Source: Photobacterium sp. CCB-ST2H9 (GTDB lineage Bacteria > Pseudomonadota > Gammaproteobacteria > Enterobacterales > Vibrionaceae). From it: DNA of 64,000 nucleotides. The position numbers were made by a program, and so were the translations under genes. The notes below the pieces were generated by a model that was given only the letters and a program-made list of their open reading frames with translations, was not told the origin of the DNA and made no database searches. Of this stretch, positions 1-7,749 are shown piece after piece. The stretch spans positions 2,542,001-2,606,000 of the forward strand of contig NZ_CP100425.1 of the NCBI RefSeq assembly GCF_023151555.2, read 5' to 3'. Within the stretch, counting starts at the first letter, position 1. Each line of letters opens with the position of its first letter.

Positions 1-265
1 CGGGACAAACCTGCCATCGGTTGCCACACCAAACGGTCAGGCGGCCTTCCTGTTCGCACTGACTTCGGCGCTGGCACCGCTCATCCGCCTGTCTTATGGC
101 CGGATGGTTTATATGGCTTTGCCGTATACACTGGTCCTGTCGCTGATTGGTCTGGCGGGTATTGAACTGACACTGGTTCCGGCCACTGAATGGATGTATC
201 AGCAAGGCTGGCTTACCGCAGCCAGTGGTGTGATTCAACAATTGGCACCTGTTGCTGGACACTAA
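1..265 (+). CDS. nhaB: Na+/H+ antiporter NhaB, C-terminal end (5' truncated by window)
   Basis: The window opens inside this reading frame (first whole codon at base 2) and 87 codons remain before TAA at 263-265. NhaB is an inner-membrane antiporter that expels sodium in exchange for protons. The visible part contains [10 protein letters not shown] followed by two hydrophobic segments and the run [11 protein letters not shown], which I recognise as the conserved NhaB C-terminus. It lies 124 bp before dsbB on the same strand, the order known from other Vibrionaceae. Only the last sixth or so of the protein is present, so nothing can be said about its start or promoter. Confidence 0.9.
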   Translation, partial: GTNLPSVATPNGQAAFLFALTSALAPLIRLSYGRMVYMALPYTLVLSLIGLAGIELTLVPATEWMYQQGWLTAASGVIQQLAPVAGH

Positions 266-318
266 AGGGAATTTCTGTTTCTCTACGTTGTCATAGCTGA
301 AGCAACACGCTGAGATGT

Positions 319-366
319 AAGGGGTTGTAGTGCTTTCGCAAATGCGAAGTATTGACAGCCCCTTTG
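319..366 (+). terminator. Hairpin between nhaB and dsbB, possible terminator
   Basis: An outer stem AAGGGG/CCCCTT encloses an inner stem around CTTTCGC and GCGAAG; the 3' side runs into TTTGTTTGATTT. It lies 53 bp after nhaB and 24 bp before dsbB. It may end nhaB transcription or sit in the dsbB leader. The T tract is interrupted, so the call is moderate. Confidence 0.45.
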
Positions 367-389
367 TTTGATTTGACCGAGAGAATTTC

Positions 390-899
390 ATGCAGATGTT
401 AAAAACCTTCAGCCAACACCGCCTGTCGTGGCTATTGTTGCTGCTTTTTGTCGTCTTCTTTGAAGGCTGCGCACTGTTCTTCCAGCACGTTATGAATCTG
501 GCACCCTGCGTCATGTGTATCTACGAACGCATTGCCATGTTTGGCATCGGTATCGCGGCGCTCATCGGACTGATCGCGCCAGAAAAACCGGTATTTCGCT
601 GGGCTGGACTTGCCATGTGGGGCTTCAGTGCCTGGCGCGGGTTATCGCTGGCACAGGAACATGTTGGCTATCAGTTCAATCCCTCACCTTTCGCCACCTG
701 TGATCTCTTTGTCAAGCTTCCTGACTGGGCTCCCCTCAACCAGTGGGCTCCATGGCTGTTTGAGGCCTATGGCGATTGCAGCAAAGTAGTCTGGCAATTC
801 TTGGGACAGTCGATGCCGCAGTGGCTGGTCATCATTTTTGCTGCCAATCTGGTTGCCTGGGCCGTGATTGTGATTTCACAATTCGTGAAAAGTAAATAA
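390..899 (+). CDS. dsbB: Disulfide bond formation protein B (DsbB)
   Basis: DsbB is the inner-membrane quinone reductase that re-oxidises periplasmic DsbA. The 169-residue product has four hydrophobic segments and both redox pairs. The first is a CxxC in the first periplasmic loop (APCVMC, Cys41 and Cys44). The second consists of two separated cysteines in the large loop (ATCDLF near residue 104 and YGDCS near 130). Length fits the family (about 170). An in-frame ATG two codons downstream (396) is an alternative start. It follows nhaB in the same direction and is followed by a bidirectional terminator shared with the converging yecA-like gene. Confidence 0.95.
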   Translation: MQMLKTFSQHRLSWLLLLLFVVFFEGCALFFQHVMNLAPCVMCIYERIAMFGIGIAALIGLIAPEKPVFRWAGLAMWGFSAWRGLSLAQEHVGYQFNPSPFATCDLFVKLPDWAPLNQWAPWLFEAYGDCSKVVWQFLGQSMPQWLVIIFAANLVAWAVIVISQFVKSK

Positions 900-931
900 G
901 CCCGTCAGACCTGTCTCCTCACTGACTTCAG

Positions 932-963
932 AAAAACAAAGGAGGCATTCAGCCTCCTTGTTC
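932..963. terminator. Bidirectional terminator between dsbB and yecA-like gene
   Basis: The stem GGAGGC/GCCTCC with loop ATTCA is extended by AACAA/TTGTT. On the minus strand it runs into TTTGTTTTTC, a good Rho-independent tail for the yecA-like gene. On the plus strand the tail is shorter, after dsbB. Confidence 0.7.
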
Positions 964-967
964 AAGT

Positions 968-1624
968 TCACGAGTTTTTCCCGCAACATTGCTTAAATTT
1001 TTTCCCGCTGCCACAAGGACAGGGATCATTTCGACCGACCCCTTTGTATGGATTCACAGACTGAGCTGCGCTACCGCCCTGCTGTAATTCATCCGCAGCC
1101 ATCACCACTTCAGTGATCATCAGCGGCAAGCTTGCATACAGCGTCTGGGGCTCCGGCATACTGTCCACTCCTGCATCTGCCATTTGTGCCAGCGTATCGG
1201 CCTCATCCATCATCAGCATGCAGGTCGTCAGTAAAGCTGACAGCATTCTTGCCGTACCGTCAGAGAGAGGTTTATCTGCCCAATTGTCTTCAACATATGG
1301 CCAGACAGACAAAAATCCTTCCGCAAAATGCCCCATGGCTTCCGACACACCGTCAGCTTCCTGCCACTGAAGAGCTTCAGGCAACACATACTCACCGGCT
1401 TTGATCATCAGATATTGATTTTCAAAATGCGCCAGAATTGCGGCTCTGTCCGGCTGACTGATCTCAGCAGATTCCTCTTCCGGTAAACCGCCGTGAATCA
1501 GAACCGGCAGCCAGGAATCCGGCTCCATTGCCGCAGGATTTGCATTCGCAGCTAACAGTGCGCCTTCAATAAAGGCTGGCGGCATACCGTCCCAGTCTCT
1601 GGAAAGGGTGATCAATGTGGTCAT
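968..1624 (-). CDS. YecA/UPF0149 family protein with C-terminal SEC-C zinc motif
   Basis: The protein has 218 residues if it starts at the ATG at 1624, which has AGGAAAAG just upstream; the reading frame is open to 1714, but that extension has no ribosome site and does not look conserved. The C-terminus [18 protein letters not shown] is the SecA-like SEC-C zinc-binding motif (CxCxSGxxxxxCC). The preceding part resembles the UPF0149 domain seen in E. coli YecA (about 220 residues). The molecular role of this family is not established; the SEC-C motif suggests a metal-dependent contact with protein partners or ribosomes. It converges on dsbB. Confidence 0.85.
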   Translation of the reverse strand: MTTLITLSRDWDGMPPAFIEGALLAANANPAAMEPDSWLPVLIHGGLPEEESAEISQPDRAAILAHFENQYLMIKAGEYVLPEALQWQEADGVSEAMGHFAEGFLSVWPYVEDNWADKPLSDGTARMLSALLTTCMLMMDEADTLAQMADAGVDSMPEPQTLYASLPLMITEVVMAADELQQGGSAAQSVNPYKGVGRNDPCPCGSGKKFKQCCGKNS

Positions 1625-1758
1625 GGTCTTTTCCTGTCTGTATTTATCGCGGCGAGTATAACGCATCCCAAAAATGCCGCAAATATGTCGATTTATTGTT
1701 GAATTTTCAGCCAAAGCAACGTCAAAATGGACTCAATAACCAACCATGAGATAACCAC

Positions 1759-2460
1759 ATGCAACGACAGATCAGCGCAATCATCGCCGGGACAACCGGA
1801 CTGGTCGGCAACGAACTGCTGCATATCCTGCTCGGCAGCGATACCTTCGAAAGCGTCTACGCCTTAACACGGTCCGCTTTGCCTTATCGCAGCAAGCATC
1901 TGGTACAGATTGTTCATCCGGAGCTCAGAATTACTGAGTGGGAAGAAACCGATCCTGTTCCGGAACTGGGTTTTATCTGCCTGGGCACAACAAAGAAAAA
2001 TGCCGGAGGAAAAGCCGGGCTGAAAGCGGTCGATGTGGAACTGGTCAAGTCAGTCGCACGCAGCATGCATCAATTGGGCGTGAAGCACTTGGTTGTCATC
2101 TCCAGTCTTGGTGCCAGCCTGTACTCCCCTTCATTTTATCTACGCTGTAAAGCTGAGATGGAACAAGCACTCAGTGATATGGGTTTCGCACACTGTATCT
2201 TTGTCCGACCCGGACCACTTACTGGCGAACGAGAACACCCCCGTCAGGATGAAATTCTGACCCAGAAAATACTGGAACTGTTTCAGCCCGTGCTCATCGG
2301 CCCGCTTTCACATCTCCGCCCCATCCCCGCGGAAGACGTGGCACGTGCTATGTTCAATGCCGGCCTGCAGTCACTGGATACAACGACTGCTGCTACACAA
2401 ATCATCAAAAGCAACGAGCTCAGACATCCGCCGTTTCACGGAGAACAGCCCCAAGCCTGA
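1759..2460 (+). CDS. NAD(P)-binding Rossmann-fold protein (atypical SDR, TIP30/HTATIP2-like)
   Basis: The 233-residue product starts with a glycine-rich nucleotide loop of the atypical SDR type (GTTGLVGNELL, residues about 11-21). It continues with FICLGTTKK, HLVVISSLGAS and YLRCKAEMEQAL, the last giving the YxxxK-like pattern at the usual active-site place, and with RPGPLTGER. This is the layout of the HTATIP2/TIP30-like extended SDRs, and of bacterial proteins usually annotated only as NAD(P)H-binding oxidoreductases. The substrate is unknown. It is transcribed divergently from the yecA-like gene (135 bp between starts) and lies 85 bp upstream of dusC in the same direction, so the two may be co-transcribed. 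Confidence 0.8.
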   Translation: MQRQISAIIAGTTGLVGNELLHILLGSDTFESVYALTRSALPYRSKHLVQIVHPELRITEWEETDPVPELGFICLGTTKKNAGGKAGLKAVDVELVKSVARSMHQLGVKHLVVISSLGASLYSPSFYLRCKAEMEQALSDMGFAHCIFVRPGPLTGEREHPRQDEILTQKILELFQPVLIGPLSHLRPIPAEDVARAMFNAGLQSLDTTTAATQIIKSNELRHPPFHGEQPQA

Positions 2461-2545
2461 GACATCCAGGACATCGCAGGTGACAATCGCCCTGTTCCGC
2501 ACTACAATCTCGCCTCCCTGAATTGACCTGCTGTGCCCTGAAGCG

Positions 2546-3496
2546 ATGAGACTGATACTTGGCCCGATGGAAGGTGTCCTTGACCACCTGATGCGGGAAA
2601 TGCTGACCGATATCAATGACTACGATCTGTGTGTCACCGAATTTATTCGGGTGATCGACCAGCGTTTACCCAAAAGCGTGTTCTATCGCCTCTGCCCGGA
2701 ATTACTGCAGGGGGGGAGAACCAAATCGGGCACCCCCGTACGAGTTCAGTTACTCGGGCAGGATCCAGACTGGATGGCTGAAAACGCCCACCTTGCCGCC
2801 TCACTGGGCTCACCGGGCATTGATATTAATTTTGGCTGCCCGGCCAAATCCGTGAATAAAAGTCGCGGCGGCGCGGTTCTGCTGCAAGAGCCTGACCTCA
2901 TGTACCGCATTGTAAAAGCTGTCCGGGATGCGGTGGATCCCCGGCTGCCTGTCACCGCGAAGGTGCGTCTCGGCTGGGATGATCCTGCTCATTGCTTTGA
3001 CATTGTTGATGCCGTTGCGCAAGCCAAAGCGGATGAAGTGACGATCCACGCCCGCACGAAGGCTGACGGATACAAAGCTGAAGCGATTAAGTGGGACTAT
3101 ATCCGCCAGGTGAAAGCAAAGGCTGCCATCTCAGTGGTTGCCAATGGCGAAGTCTGGAACCACGAAGACAGCAACGCTTGCATGGCCACAACACAAGCCG
3201 ATGCCCTGATGGTCTGCCGCGGAGCACTGAACCTGCCGAACCTTGGCAATGTGGTGAAATACAACCAGTCACACATGCCATGGCACGAAGTGGTATCTCT
3301 GCTGTTGAAGTATTCAGAATACGAAATCAAAGGCGACAAAGGCTTGTATTACCCGAACCGGGTCAAACAATGGTTCGCCTATCTGCGTCACGAATATCCG
3401 CAGGCCAAAGAATTGTTTGCCGACGTACGCCGCCATAACAAAGCAGCACCAATCGTTGAGGTCTTGCGCTCAGCACAGCTTGCGCTGTCGGCGTAA
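2546..3496 (+). CDS. dusC: tRNA-dihydrouridine(16) synthase DusC
   Basis: This flavoenzyme reduces uridine 16 in the D-loop of tRNAs using NADPH. The 316-residue length matches DusC. The N-terminus LGPMEGVLDHLMREML and the segment NFGCPAKSVNKSRGGAVLL carry the flavin-binding start and the catalytic cysteine (about residue 98) of the Dus family. TVHARTK-type and VVANGEVW segments follow, as in the TIM-barrel phosphate-binding region. MEGV rather than the MAGV of DusA/DusB points to the DusC subgroup. It follows the Rossmann-fold gene by 85 bp and precedes the ArsC-type gene by 75 bp. Confidence 0.92.
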   Translation: MRLILGPMEGVLDHLMREMLTDINDYDLCVTEFIRVIDQRLPKSVFYRLCPELLQGGRTKSGTPVRVQLLGQDPDWMAENAHLAASLGSPGIDINFGCPAKSVNKSRGGAVLLQEPDLMYRIVKAVRDAVDPRLPVTAKVRLGWDDPAHCFDIVDAVAQAKADEVTIHARTKADGYKAEAIKWDYIRQVKAKAAISVVANGEVWNHEDSNACMATTQADALMVCRGALNLPNLGNVVKYNQSHMPWHEVVSLLLKYSEYEIKGDKGLYYPNRVKQWFAYLRHEYPQAKELFADVRRHNKAAPIVEVLRSAQLALSA

Positions 3497-3571
3497 TCAA
3501 ACTGACACAAAAAGTTCACCGGGAAGACTTAGGCTGTTTAAACCAACCTTGTGAAAGAAACCGGTGAAACC

Positions 3572-4042
3572 ATGAAAGTGCTGTTTCTCTGTCGCCATAA
3601 TGCATGCCGAAGCATCCTTGCCGAAGCGGTCGCCAAACGCTTTTTGCCCTCAGGTTTTGAAGTAGCCAGCGCCGGCAGTGATCCCAGCGGGGAGTTATCC
3701 CCCCAAATCAAAACTTATCTGTCTGAGATGGGGCTGAACCCAGTCGACTTCCGAAGTAAATCCTGGGAAGAATTCAGCCGTTTCCATCCGGATCTGGTGA
3801 TCTCTGTCTGTGACAGCCTGCATGATGAACCTTGCCCAAACTGGCTGGCAGATGGCATTCGGATCAACTGGGACTTACCGAATCCGCTGACTTCCAGTGA
3901 AGATCCTGTGGAACAGGAAAAAGCTTGTGAAGAAACCACCAGGCTTCTGAAGCATCATATTGATACCTTGCTGATGCTGCCTCTGGAAGCCATGAGTACA
4001 GAAGAAATCAAGCGCAGACTGAGCCAGCAGGCGCTCTGTTAG
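3572..4042 (+). CDS. ArsC-type low-molecular-weight phosphatase (thioredoxin-coupled arsenate reductase family)
   Basis: The 156-residue product has the phosphatase P-loop CRHNACRS near its start (nucleophile Cys at about residue 8). A second cysteine pair, SVCDSLHDEPC (about residues 82 and 89), matches the redox relay of staphylococcal/Bacillus-type ArsC, which reduces arsenate to arsenite with thioredoxin. I chose ATG 3572 because it puts the P-loop at the usual distance and has GGTGA upstream; an in-frame GTG lies at 3551. No arsR, arsB or acr3 gene adjoins it, so this is an orphan copy; a protein tyrosine phosphatase role is less likely given the cysteine triad. Confidence 0.82.
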   Translation: MKVLFLCRHNACRSILAEAVAKRFLPSGFEVASAGSDPSGELSPQIKTYLSEMGLNPVDFRSKSWEEFSRFHPDLVISVCDSLHDEPCPNWLADGIRINWDLPNPLTSSEDPVEQEKACEETTRLLKHHIDTLLMLPLEAMSTEEIKRRLSQQALC

Positions 4043-4078
4043 CCACTGGCTCAACAGATATAAAGAAGAAAGGCGTGA

Positions 4079-4513
4079 TTAACGGTTGGGATGATTCAGG
4101 ATGTGGTCTTCCCAGTCGATCACATCGATTTCGTACACCACTTTATCCCGCACCGACTGATCGGCTGCGTGCATGGCCTCTTTGGAGCCCGTAATCAGCG
4201 GGTGCCATTCCGGCAAAGATTTCCCTTCAGCCAGCAGGCGATAAGCACAAGTGTCCGGCAACCAGCTGAATTCATCAATACGCTCACGCGTCAGTTTGAG
4301 GCACTCTTCACCAGATTCAAACCGGTTGGCATAATCTTTACAGGAACAGGTTTGATCATCCAGCAAGCTACAGGCGACATTGGTATAGTAAATCTCATCG
4401 GTATCATCATCGATGAGCTTATGCAGACAGCATTTCCCGCAGCCATCACAGAGAGATTCCCACTCCGCGTCTGTCATTGCTGTCAGATCTTTCTCTTGCC
4501 AAAATGCTGCCAT
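4079..4513 (-). CDS. YcgN family (UPF0260) cysteine-cluster protein
   Basis: The product of about 144 residues begins at ATG 4513, which has AGGA seven bases upstream; a GTG at 4543 would add ten poorly supported residues. It contains the cluster [15 protein letters not shown] near the N-terminus, then [15 protein letters not shown] and [18 protein letters not shown], and ends in [12 protein letters not shown]. All of these match E. coli YcgN closely. The CxxCxxCC pattern defines PF03692, thought to bind a metal or Fe-S centre, but the function is unknown. It converges on the ArsC-type gene and is divergent from a second member of the same cysteine-cluster superfamily. Confidence 0.88.
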   Translation of the reverse strand: MAAFWQEKDLTAMTDAEWESLCDGCGKCCLHKLIDDDTDEIYYTNVACSLLDDQTCSCKDYANRFESGEECLKLTRERIDEFSWLPDTCAYRLLAEGKSLPEWHPLITGSKEAMHAADQSVRDKVVYEIDVIDWEDHILNHPNR

Positions 4514-4760
4514 CGTTCTGTCCTGCTGCTGTTGAACATTCACCTTCTTCGCTGAGTAAGAAGAAAGAAAGGCGGTGTTATAGCCGTCTGCCAGACAAAG
4601 TGCAACCCTTGAGTCAGAATTTCAGCCCGGCAACAGGAGTGCAACCGGCAGGCAAAGGTTGATCCCTGCTGTGTTGAATGGTAGTTTGCGCCACCAGCAA
4701 AAGGCCGGTTTCACGGCCTACACTCAGCGCATGCTGACACAGAAAGTATAGAAGGTTGTG

Positions 4761-5027
4761 ATGGACTGTCGTTTAGGTTGCGGTGCCTGCTGCATCGCCC
4801 CGAGCATTTCATCCCCGATACCGGGGATGCCAAATGGTAAGCCCGCTGGTGTCCGCTGCATTCAGCTCAATGAAAAAAACCTGTGCAAGCTTTTCGGTCA
4901 ACCGGAGCGCCCGGCTGTCTGCCATCAGTTCAAGCCCTGCCCGGATGTATGCGGAAACACCAATACACAGGCGTTTTCGAACCTGACAGAGCTCGAGCGG
5001 CTCTCAGACGTTCACAGTACCTGCTAA
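4761..5027 (+). CDS. YkgJ family cysteine-cluster protein
   Basis: The product is 88 residues, starting at ATG 4761 with GAAGG five bases upstream (an overlapping GTG at 4758 is possible). The sequence opens with CRLGCGACCIAPS and continues with PAGVRC, LCKLFGQPERP, VCHQFKPC and a final cysteine, the YkgJ version of the CxxCxxCC zinc or iron-sulfur cluster family (PF03692). The role is unknown. Its last 24 bp overlap, tail to tail, the end of the converging TIGR02647-type gene. Confidence 0.85.
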   Translation: MDCRLGCGACCIAPSISSPIPGMPNGKPAGVRCIQLNEKNLCKLFGQPERPAVCHQFKPCPDVCGNTNTQAFSNLTELERLSDVHSTC

Positions 5028-5249
5028 AATCCGCAGCGCCGTTTTAGCATGCTCCAGTGCCTGATGGCCGGAGTGCGTCAGGTAACCGCCATCAGGCTGT
5101 GTCACCAATCCTTTGTCATACAGCCGCTGTGCTGCCGACACCATGTCAGCACCGGCCTCATGGTGAACTTTGACCCCCTCCATATCACTGTGCATCGGAA
5201 ATTTCACCAACAGGTTCAATTCATTCACTAAATCTGGTGTTAAAGGCAT
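5004..5249 (-). CDS. Small conserved protein, TIGR02647-like
   Basis: The 81-residue product begins MPLTPDLVNELNLLVKF, continues HHEAGADMVSAAQRLYDKGLVTQPDGGYLT and ends in a short helix-rich tail. I recognise this as the small gamma-proteobacterial family TIGR02647, of unknown function. The AAQRL-DKGLVTQ-DGGYLT stretch looks like a recognition helix plus wing, so a winged-helix DNA-binding fold is possible, but that is inference. It overlaps the 3' end of the ykgJ-like gene by 24 bp on the opposite strand. Confidence 0.7.
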   Translation of the reverse strand: MPLTPDLVNELNLLVKFPMHSDMEGVKVHHEAGADMVSAAQRLYDKGLVTQPDGGYLTHSGHQALEHAKTALRILAGTVNV

Positions 5250-5352
5250 ATCGACCTCACTTCTTGATGACTTCCCCCAAGCATAGCGATAGAAACCGGA
5301 TCACGCTGGGGTTTAGATCAAACCCGTGGCAATTCTCTGATTTTCAGCAATA

Positions 5353-5387
5353 AGAAAACCGCCTATCCCTAAAAAAGATAAGCGGTT
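5353..5387 (-). terminator. Terminator of the Tim44-like gene
   Basis: The stem AACCGC/GCGGTT with TATC/GATA above one mismatch has an A-rich loop (plus-strand reading). The minus strand runs into GGTTTTCTTATTG. It lies 37 bp after the Tim44-like stop codon. Confidence 0.6.
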
Positions 5388-5423
5388 CATGGTAAGTCAC
5401 TTGTTAACGCTGACAGTGATTGT

Positions 5424-6284
5424 TTAAGCCTGAATGCCCACAATCAACCAAGGTGCGTTCGGAGCTGTCAGGTCTCGTTCCAGATGCCAGATATCCGTAA
5501 TTTCTTCTTCTACACCTTCATGACGGTCCTGATAGCGTCCTGAGAACTTGATACTCAGGTGTGCAGAGGAAGCATCATAATCGGCACGGACCAGCTCAGC
5601 ATCGACAAACATGACTTCAGTGTGCTGTTCACCTTCGAGTCTGGAACGCTCTGTCTTGAGATCGTCAAACAGCGCCGGGCTGACATACTCTCGAATTGTC
5701 TCCAGCTCATTATGGTTCCATGCTCCCTGCAGAATGCGGTAATGATCCCGAGCACCGTGCAGAAACCCATTCATGTCAAAGCCCGGAGGCAAGTTGAATG
5801 GCACATCACTGTCGGTTGACTGATACTGTGACTGCGCTGCGTTACCGCCAAAGCCGCCCGTTTGCTGGCGGAACTGCCCCTGATCCTGTGGTGAATCACC
5901 CGCATAGGCCTGCTGATGTCCCATTGCTGTTGGCTTGGCTTTACGCATCCCTTTCAGGAACTTAAAGATCAGAAATGCAATCAGGCCAAAAATCAGAATA
6001 TCCATGAACTGGATACCTTCAAATGCACCACCGAAGAATGCAGCTAACAAGCCGCCCGCCAGCAAACCTCCCAACAGACCGCCCATCAGGCCTTTTTTAC
6101 CTGAAGAAGCCGTCGGGTTCTGCTTGCTGATTGTATCCGTTTGCTGCGGTTGCTGCTTCTGAGCCGGCGCTGTTTGATAACTTTTGCCCAGCGACTTACT
6201 GCCGCCGAATTTTTTCGCTTCTGCGTGAGGTGCAGTAAATGATACCGCAACGATTAACGCAAACATGGTAATAAAGCTTTTCAT
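5424..6284 (-). CDS. Tim44-like domain protein with signal peptide
   Basis: The product is 286 residues from ATG 6284, which is preceded by AAAGGATTG; the open frame reaches 6362 but the upstream part is not supported. The N-terminus MKSFITMFALIVAVSF...AEA is a signal peptide. It is followed by a Gln/Ser-rich linker, a glycine-rich stretch (GLMGGLLGGLLAGGLLAAFFGG), a membrane segment (ILIFGLIAFLIFKFL) and a C-terminal Tim44-like (PF04280) domain from about residue 150 (GARDHYRILQGAWN ... LVRADYDASSAHLSIKFSG). Bacterial members are envelope proteins of unknown role; they do not imply mitochondrial-type import. A perfect 8-bp inverted repeat lies upstream at 6376-6398. Confidence 0.85.
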   Translation of the reverse strand: MKSFITMFALIVAVSFTAPHAEAKKFGGSKSLGKSYQTAPAQKQQPQQTDTISKQNPTASSGKKGLMGGLLGGLLAGGLLAAFFGGAFEGIQFMDILIFGLIAFLIFKFLKGMRKAKPTAMGHQQAYAGDSPQDQGQFRQQTGGFGGNAAQSQYQSTDSDVPFNLPPGFDMNGFLHGARDHYRILQGAWNHNELETIREYVSPALFDDLKTERSRLEGEQHTEVMFVDAELVRADYDASSAHLSIKFSGRYQDRHEGVEEEITDIWHLERDLTAPNAPWLIVGIQA

Positions 6285-6375
6285 CAATCCTTTACCTTTG
6301 CCTTGTGAATGCATGGTTTTACCAGACCTTATGCATCCTAGCCGGGGGGAATGTAAAGTCAATCTGCTTCAGTTG

Positions 6376-6398
6376 GCCAAATTGTTACCAAATTTGGC
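6376..6398. promoter_or_regulatory. Inverted repeat upstream of Tim44-like and TM2 genes
   Basis: GCCAAATT and AATTTGGC are separated by 7 bases in the 278-bp divergent promoter region, with a further GCCAATTT half-copy at 6406. This could be an operator serving either gene. No regulator is identified. Confidence 0.3.
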
Positions 6399-6562
6399 AG
6401 AAGTAGCCAATTTGCCCCTGTGAATTGTCAACTTATAGTCAATTCCAGAGCTGCATTGCGATCTTCTACGGCTAAGTTAATGAAATAACTTGTTCCGCAG
6501 TTCGTTTCACACCTAGTATTAGCAGGGAACTTTTTTGCCCACAGCACAGAAGAGATGAGGCC

Positions 6563-6970
6563 ATGCAAGAAACCACACACCAGAATACGCACAGTAAACT
6601 GATAGGCTATCTGCTCTGGATTTTCGGATTTACCGGTGCTCACCGCTTTTACTATGGAAAACCAGTCACGGGAACCATCTGGTTTTTAACCCTGGGTCTG
6701 CTGGGGATTGGCTGGCTGATAGACCTGTTCCTGATTCCGGGAATGGACAAAGAAGCCGATCTGAGGTTTCAGGGTGGCGAGCTCGACTATAACATCGCTT
6801 GGTTACTGCTCACATTTTTGGGGATTTTTGGTGTACACCGAATGTACATGGGAAAATGGCTTACCGGCATCATTTATCTGCTGACGTGTGGCTTCTTCCT
6901 GATCGGTTTACTGATTGATTTCTGGACATTGAATGATCAGGTATCCGTCGAAAACTCCCGGAGAGGCTGA
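6563..6970 (+). CDS. TM2 domain membrane protein (two TM2 units)
   Basis: The 135-residue product contains two copies of the TM2 pattern: a helix, a short turn with GAHRFYYGK or GVHRMYMGK, and a second helix. Copy 1 spans about residues 12-55 (LLWIFGFTGAHRFYYGK ... GWLIDLFLIPG) and copy 2 about 75-125 (AWLLLTFLGIFGVHRMYMGK ... LIDFWTLND). TM2 proteins are small inner-membrane proteins with no settled biochemical function. The gene stands alone, divergent from the Tim44-like gene and about 165 bp before the tetR-type gene. Confidence 0.85.
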   Translation: MQETTHQNTHSKLIGYLLWIFGFTGAHRFYYGKPVTGTIWFLTLGLLGIGWLIDLFLIPGMDKEADLRFQGGELDYNIAWLLLTFLGIFGVHRMYMGKWLTGIIYLLTCGFFLIGLLIDFWTLNDQVSVENSRRG

Positions 6971-7015
6971 CAGCACCGGTTCGCACCTGCCTTGACCGGT
7001 ACTGAATCTTCCCCC

Positions 7016-7043
7016 TAGAATATTGAACATTGTTCTAATTCTA
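7016..7043. promoter_or_regulatory. Probable TetR operator upstream of tetR-lplT/aas pair
   Basis: TAGAATATTGAACA and TGTTCTAATTCTA form an imperfect palindrome around a single T (one base is out of register). It lies 93 bp before the TetR-type start at 7136 in otherwise non-coding DNA. Position and symmetry suit autoregulation by that TetR protein; this is inference from pattern only. Confidence 0.5.
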
Positions 7044-7135
7044 TACTTATTTTGGAGCCGGTAAGCTCTTTTGAAAGAAGGCGGCATTATGCCCGGCCTG
7101 TTGTACGTGCTTTCAAGCACCATGTAGGGAATATC

Positions 7136-7732
7136 ATGGCAAGACGAAACGACCACACGCGGGAAGAACTCATCAGCATGACGCTGGAGCAAGTGAAACA
7201 ATTTCTCAGTGAACACCCGCATCACGAACTGAGCTTACGTAAAGTTGCAGCCATGATTGGCTATGTGCCCAGTACTCTGGTGAATGTATTCGGTAACTAT
7301 AATCTACTGCTGCTTCATGCCATTGCACAGACGCTGGACGAGCTCTTTGCTGAAGCAGAAAAAGAAATGCAGCATGCCAGCTCAACCAAAGATGCCCTGC
7401 GAAAACTGGCGTACTGTTATCTGAATTTCGCAGCAGCCCATCCTTACCGCTGGCAGCTGATTTTTCAGCACACCATGAATGGCGAAGAACTGCCTGAATG
7501 GCAGCATGAACGTATTAATAATATGACCAGCATGCTGGAAGACCTGATCCGCCAGCTGATCCCGACTCAGTCAGAAAAAGCGGTGCTCGAAGCCAGCCGT
7601 GTTATATGGGCGGGAGTCCATGGCATTACGCTGTTGACGGTTGACGACAAACTCTTCACCTCGACGCCTGTCGATGGGAAAGCACTGATTGATAATCTGT
7701 TAGACACCTACCTCAGCGTCTGGCAAGTATAA
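7136..7732 (+). CDS. TetR/AcrR family transcriptional regulator
   Basis: The product is 198 residues from ATG 7136, preceded by TAGGGA; the open frame starts at 7052 but the extra 28 residues lie over the likely promoter and are not family-like. The N-terminal helix-turn-helix is seen as ELSLRKVAAMIGYVPSTLVNVFGNYNLLLLHA (about residues 28-58). The C-terminal part (AHPYRWQLIFQHTM ... VIWAGVHGITLLTV) is of the WHG/TetR_C type. It is followed after 17 bp by the fused flippase/acyltransferase gene, so it most likely controls that gene and itself through the palindrome at 7016-7043. The ligand is unknown; a fatty acid or lysolipid is a guess from context. Confidence 0.88.
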   Translation: MARRNDHTREELISMTLEQVKQFLSEHPHHELSLRKVAAMIGYVPSTLVNVFGNYNLLLLHAIAQTLDELFAEAEKEMQHASSTKDALRKLAYCYLNFAAAHPYRWQLIFQHTMNGEELPEWQHERINNMTSMLEDLIRQLIPTQSEKAVLEASRVIWAGVHGITLLTVDDKLFTSTPVDGKALIDNLLDTYLSVWQV

Positions 7733-7749
7733 GGAGGAAATCTGGAACA

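Noticed and set aside
1069..1081. ops-like sequence GGCGGTAGCGCAG on the minus strand
   Set aside because: It matches the RfaH recruitment core for ten bases but lies inside the yecA-like coding sequence, where it simply encodes Gly-Gly-Ser-Ala; no long operon follows it.
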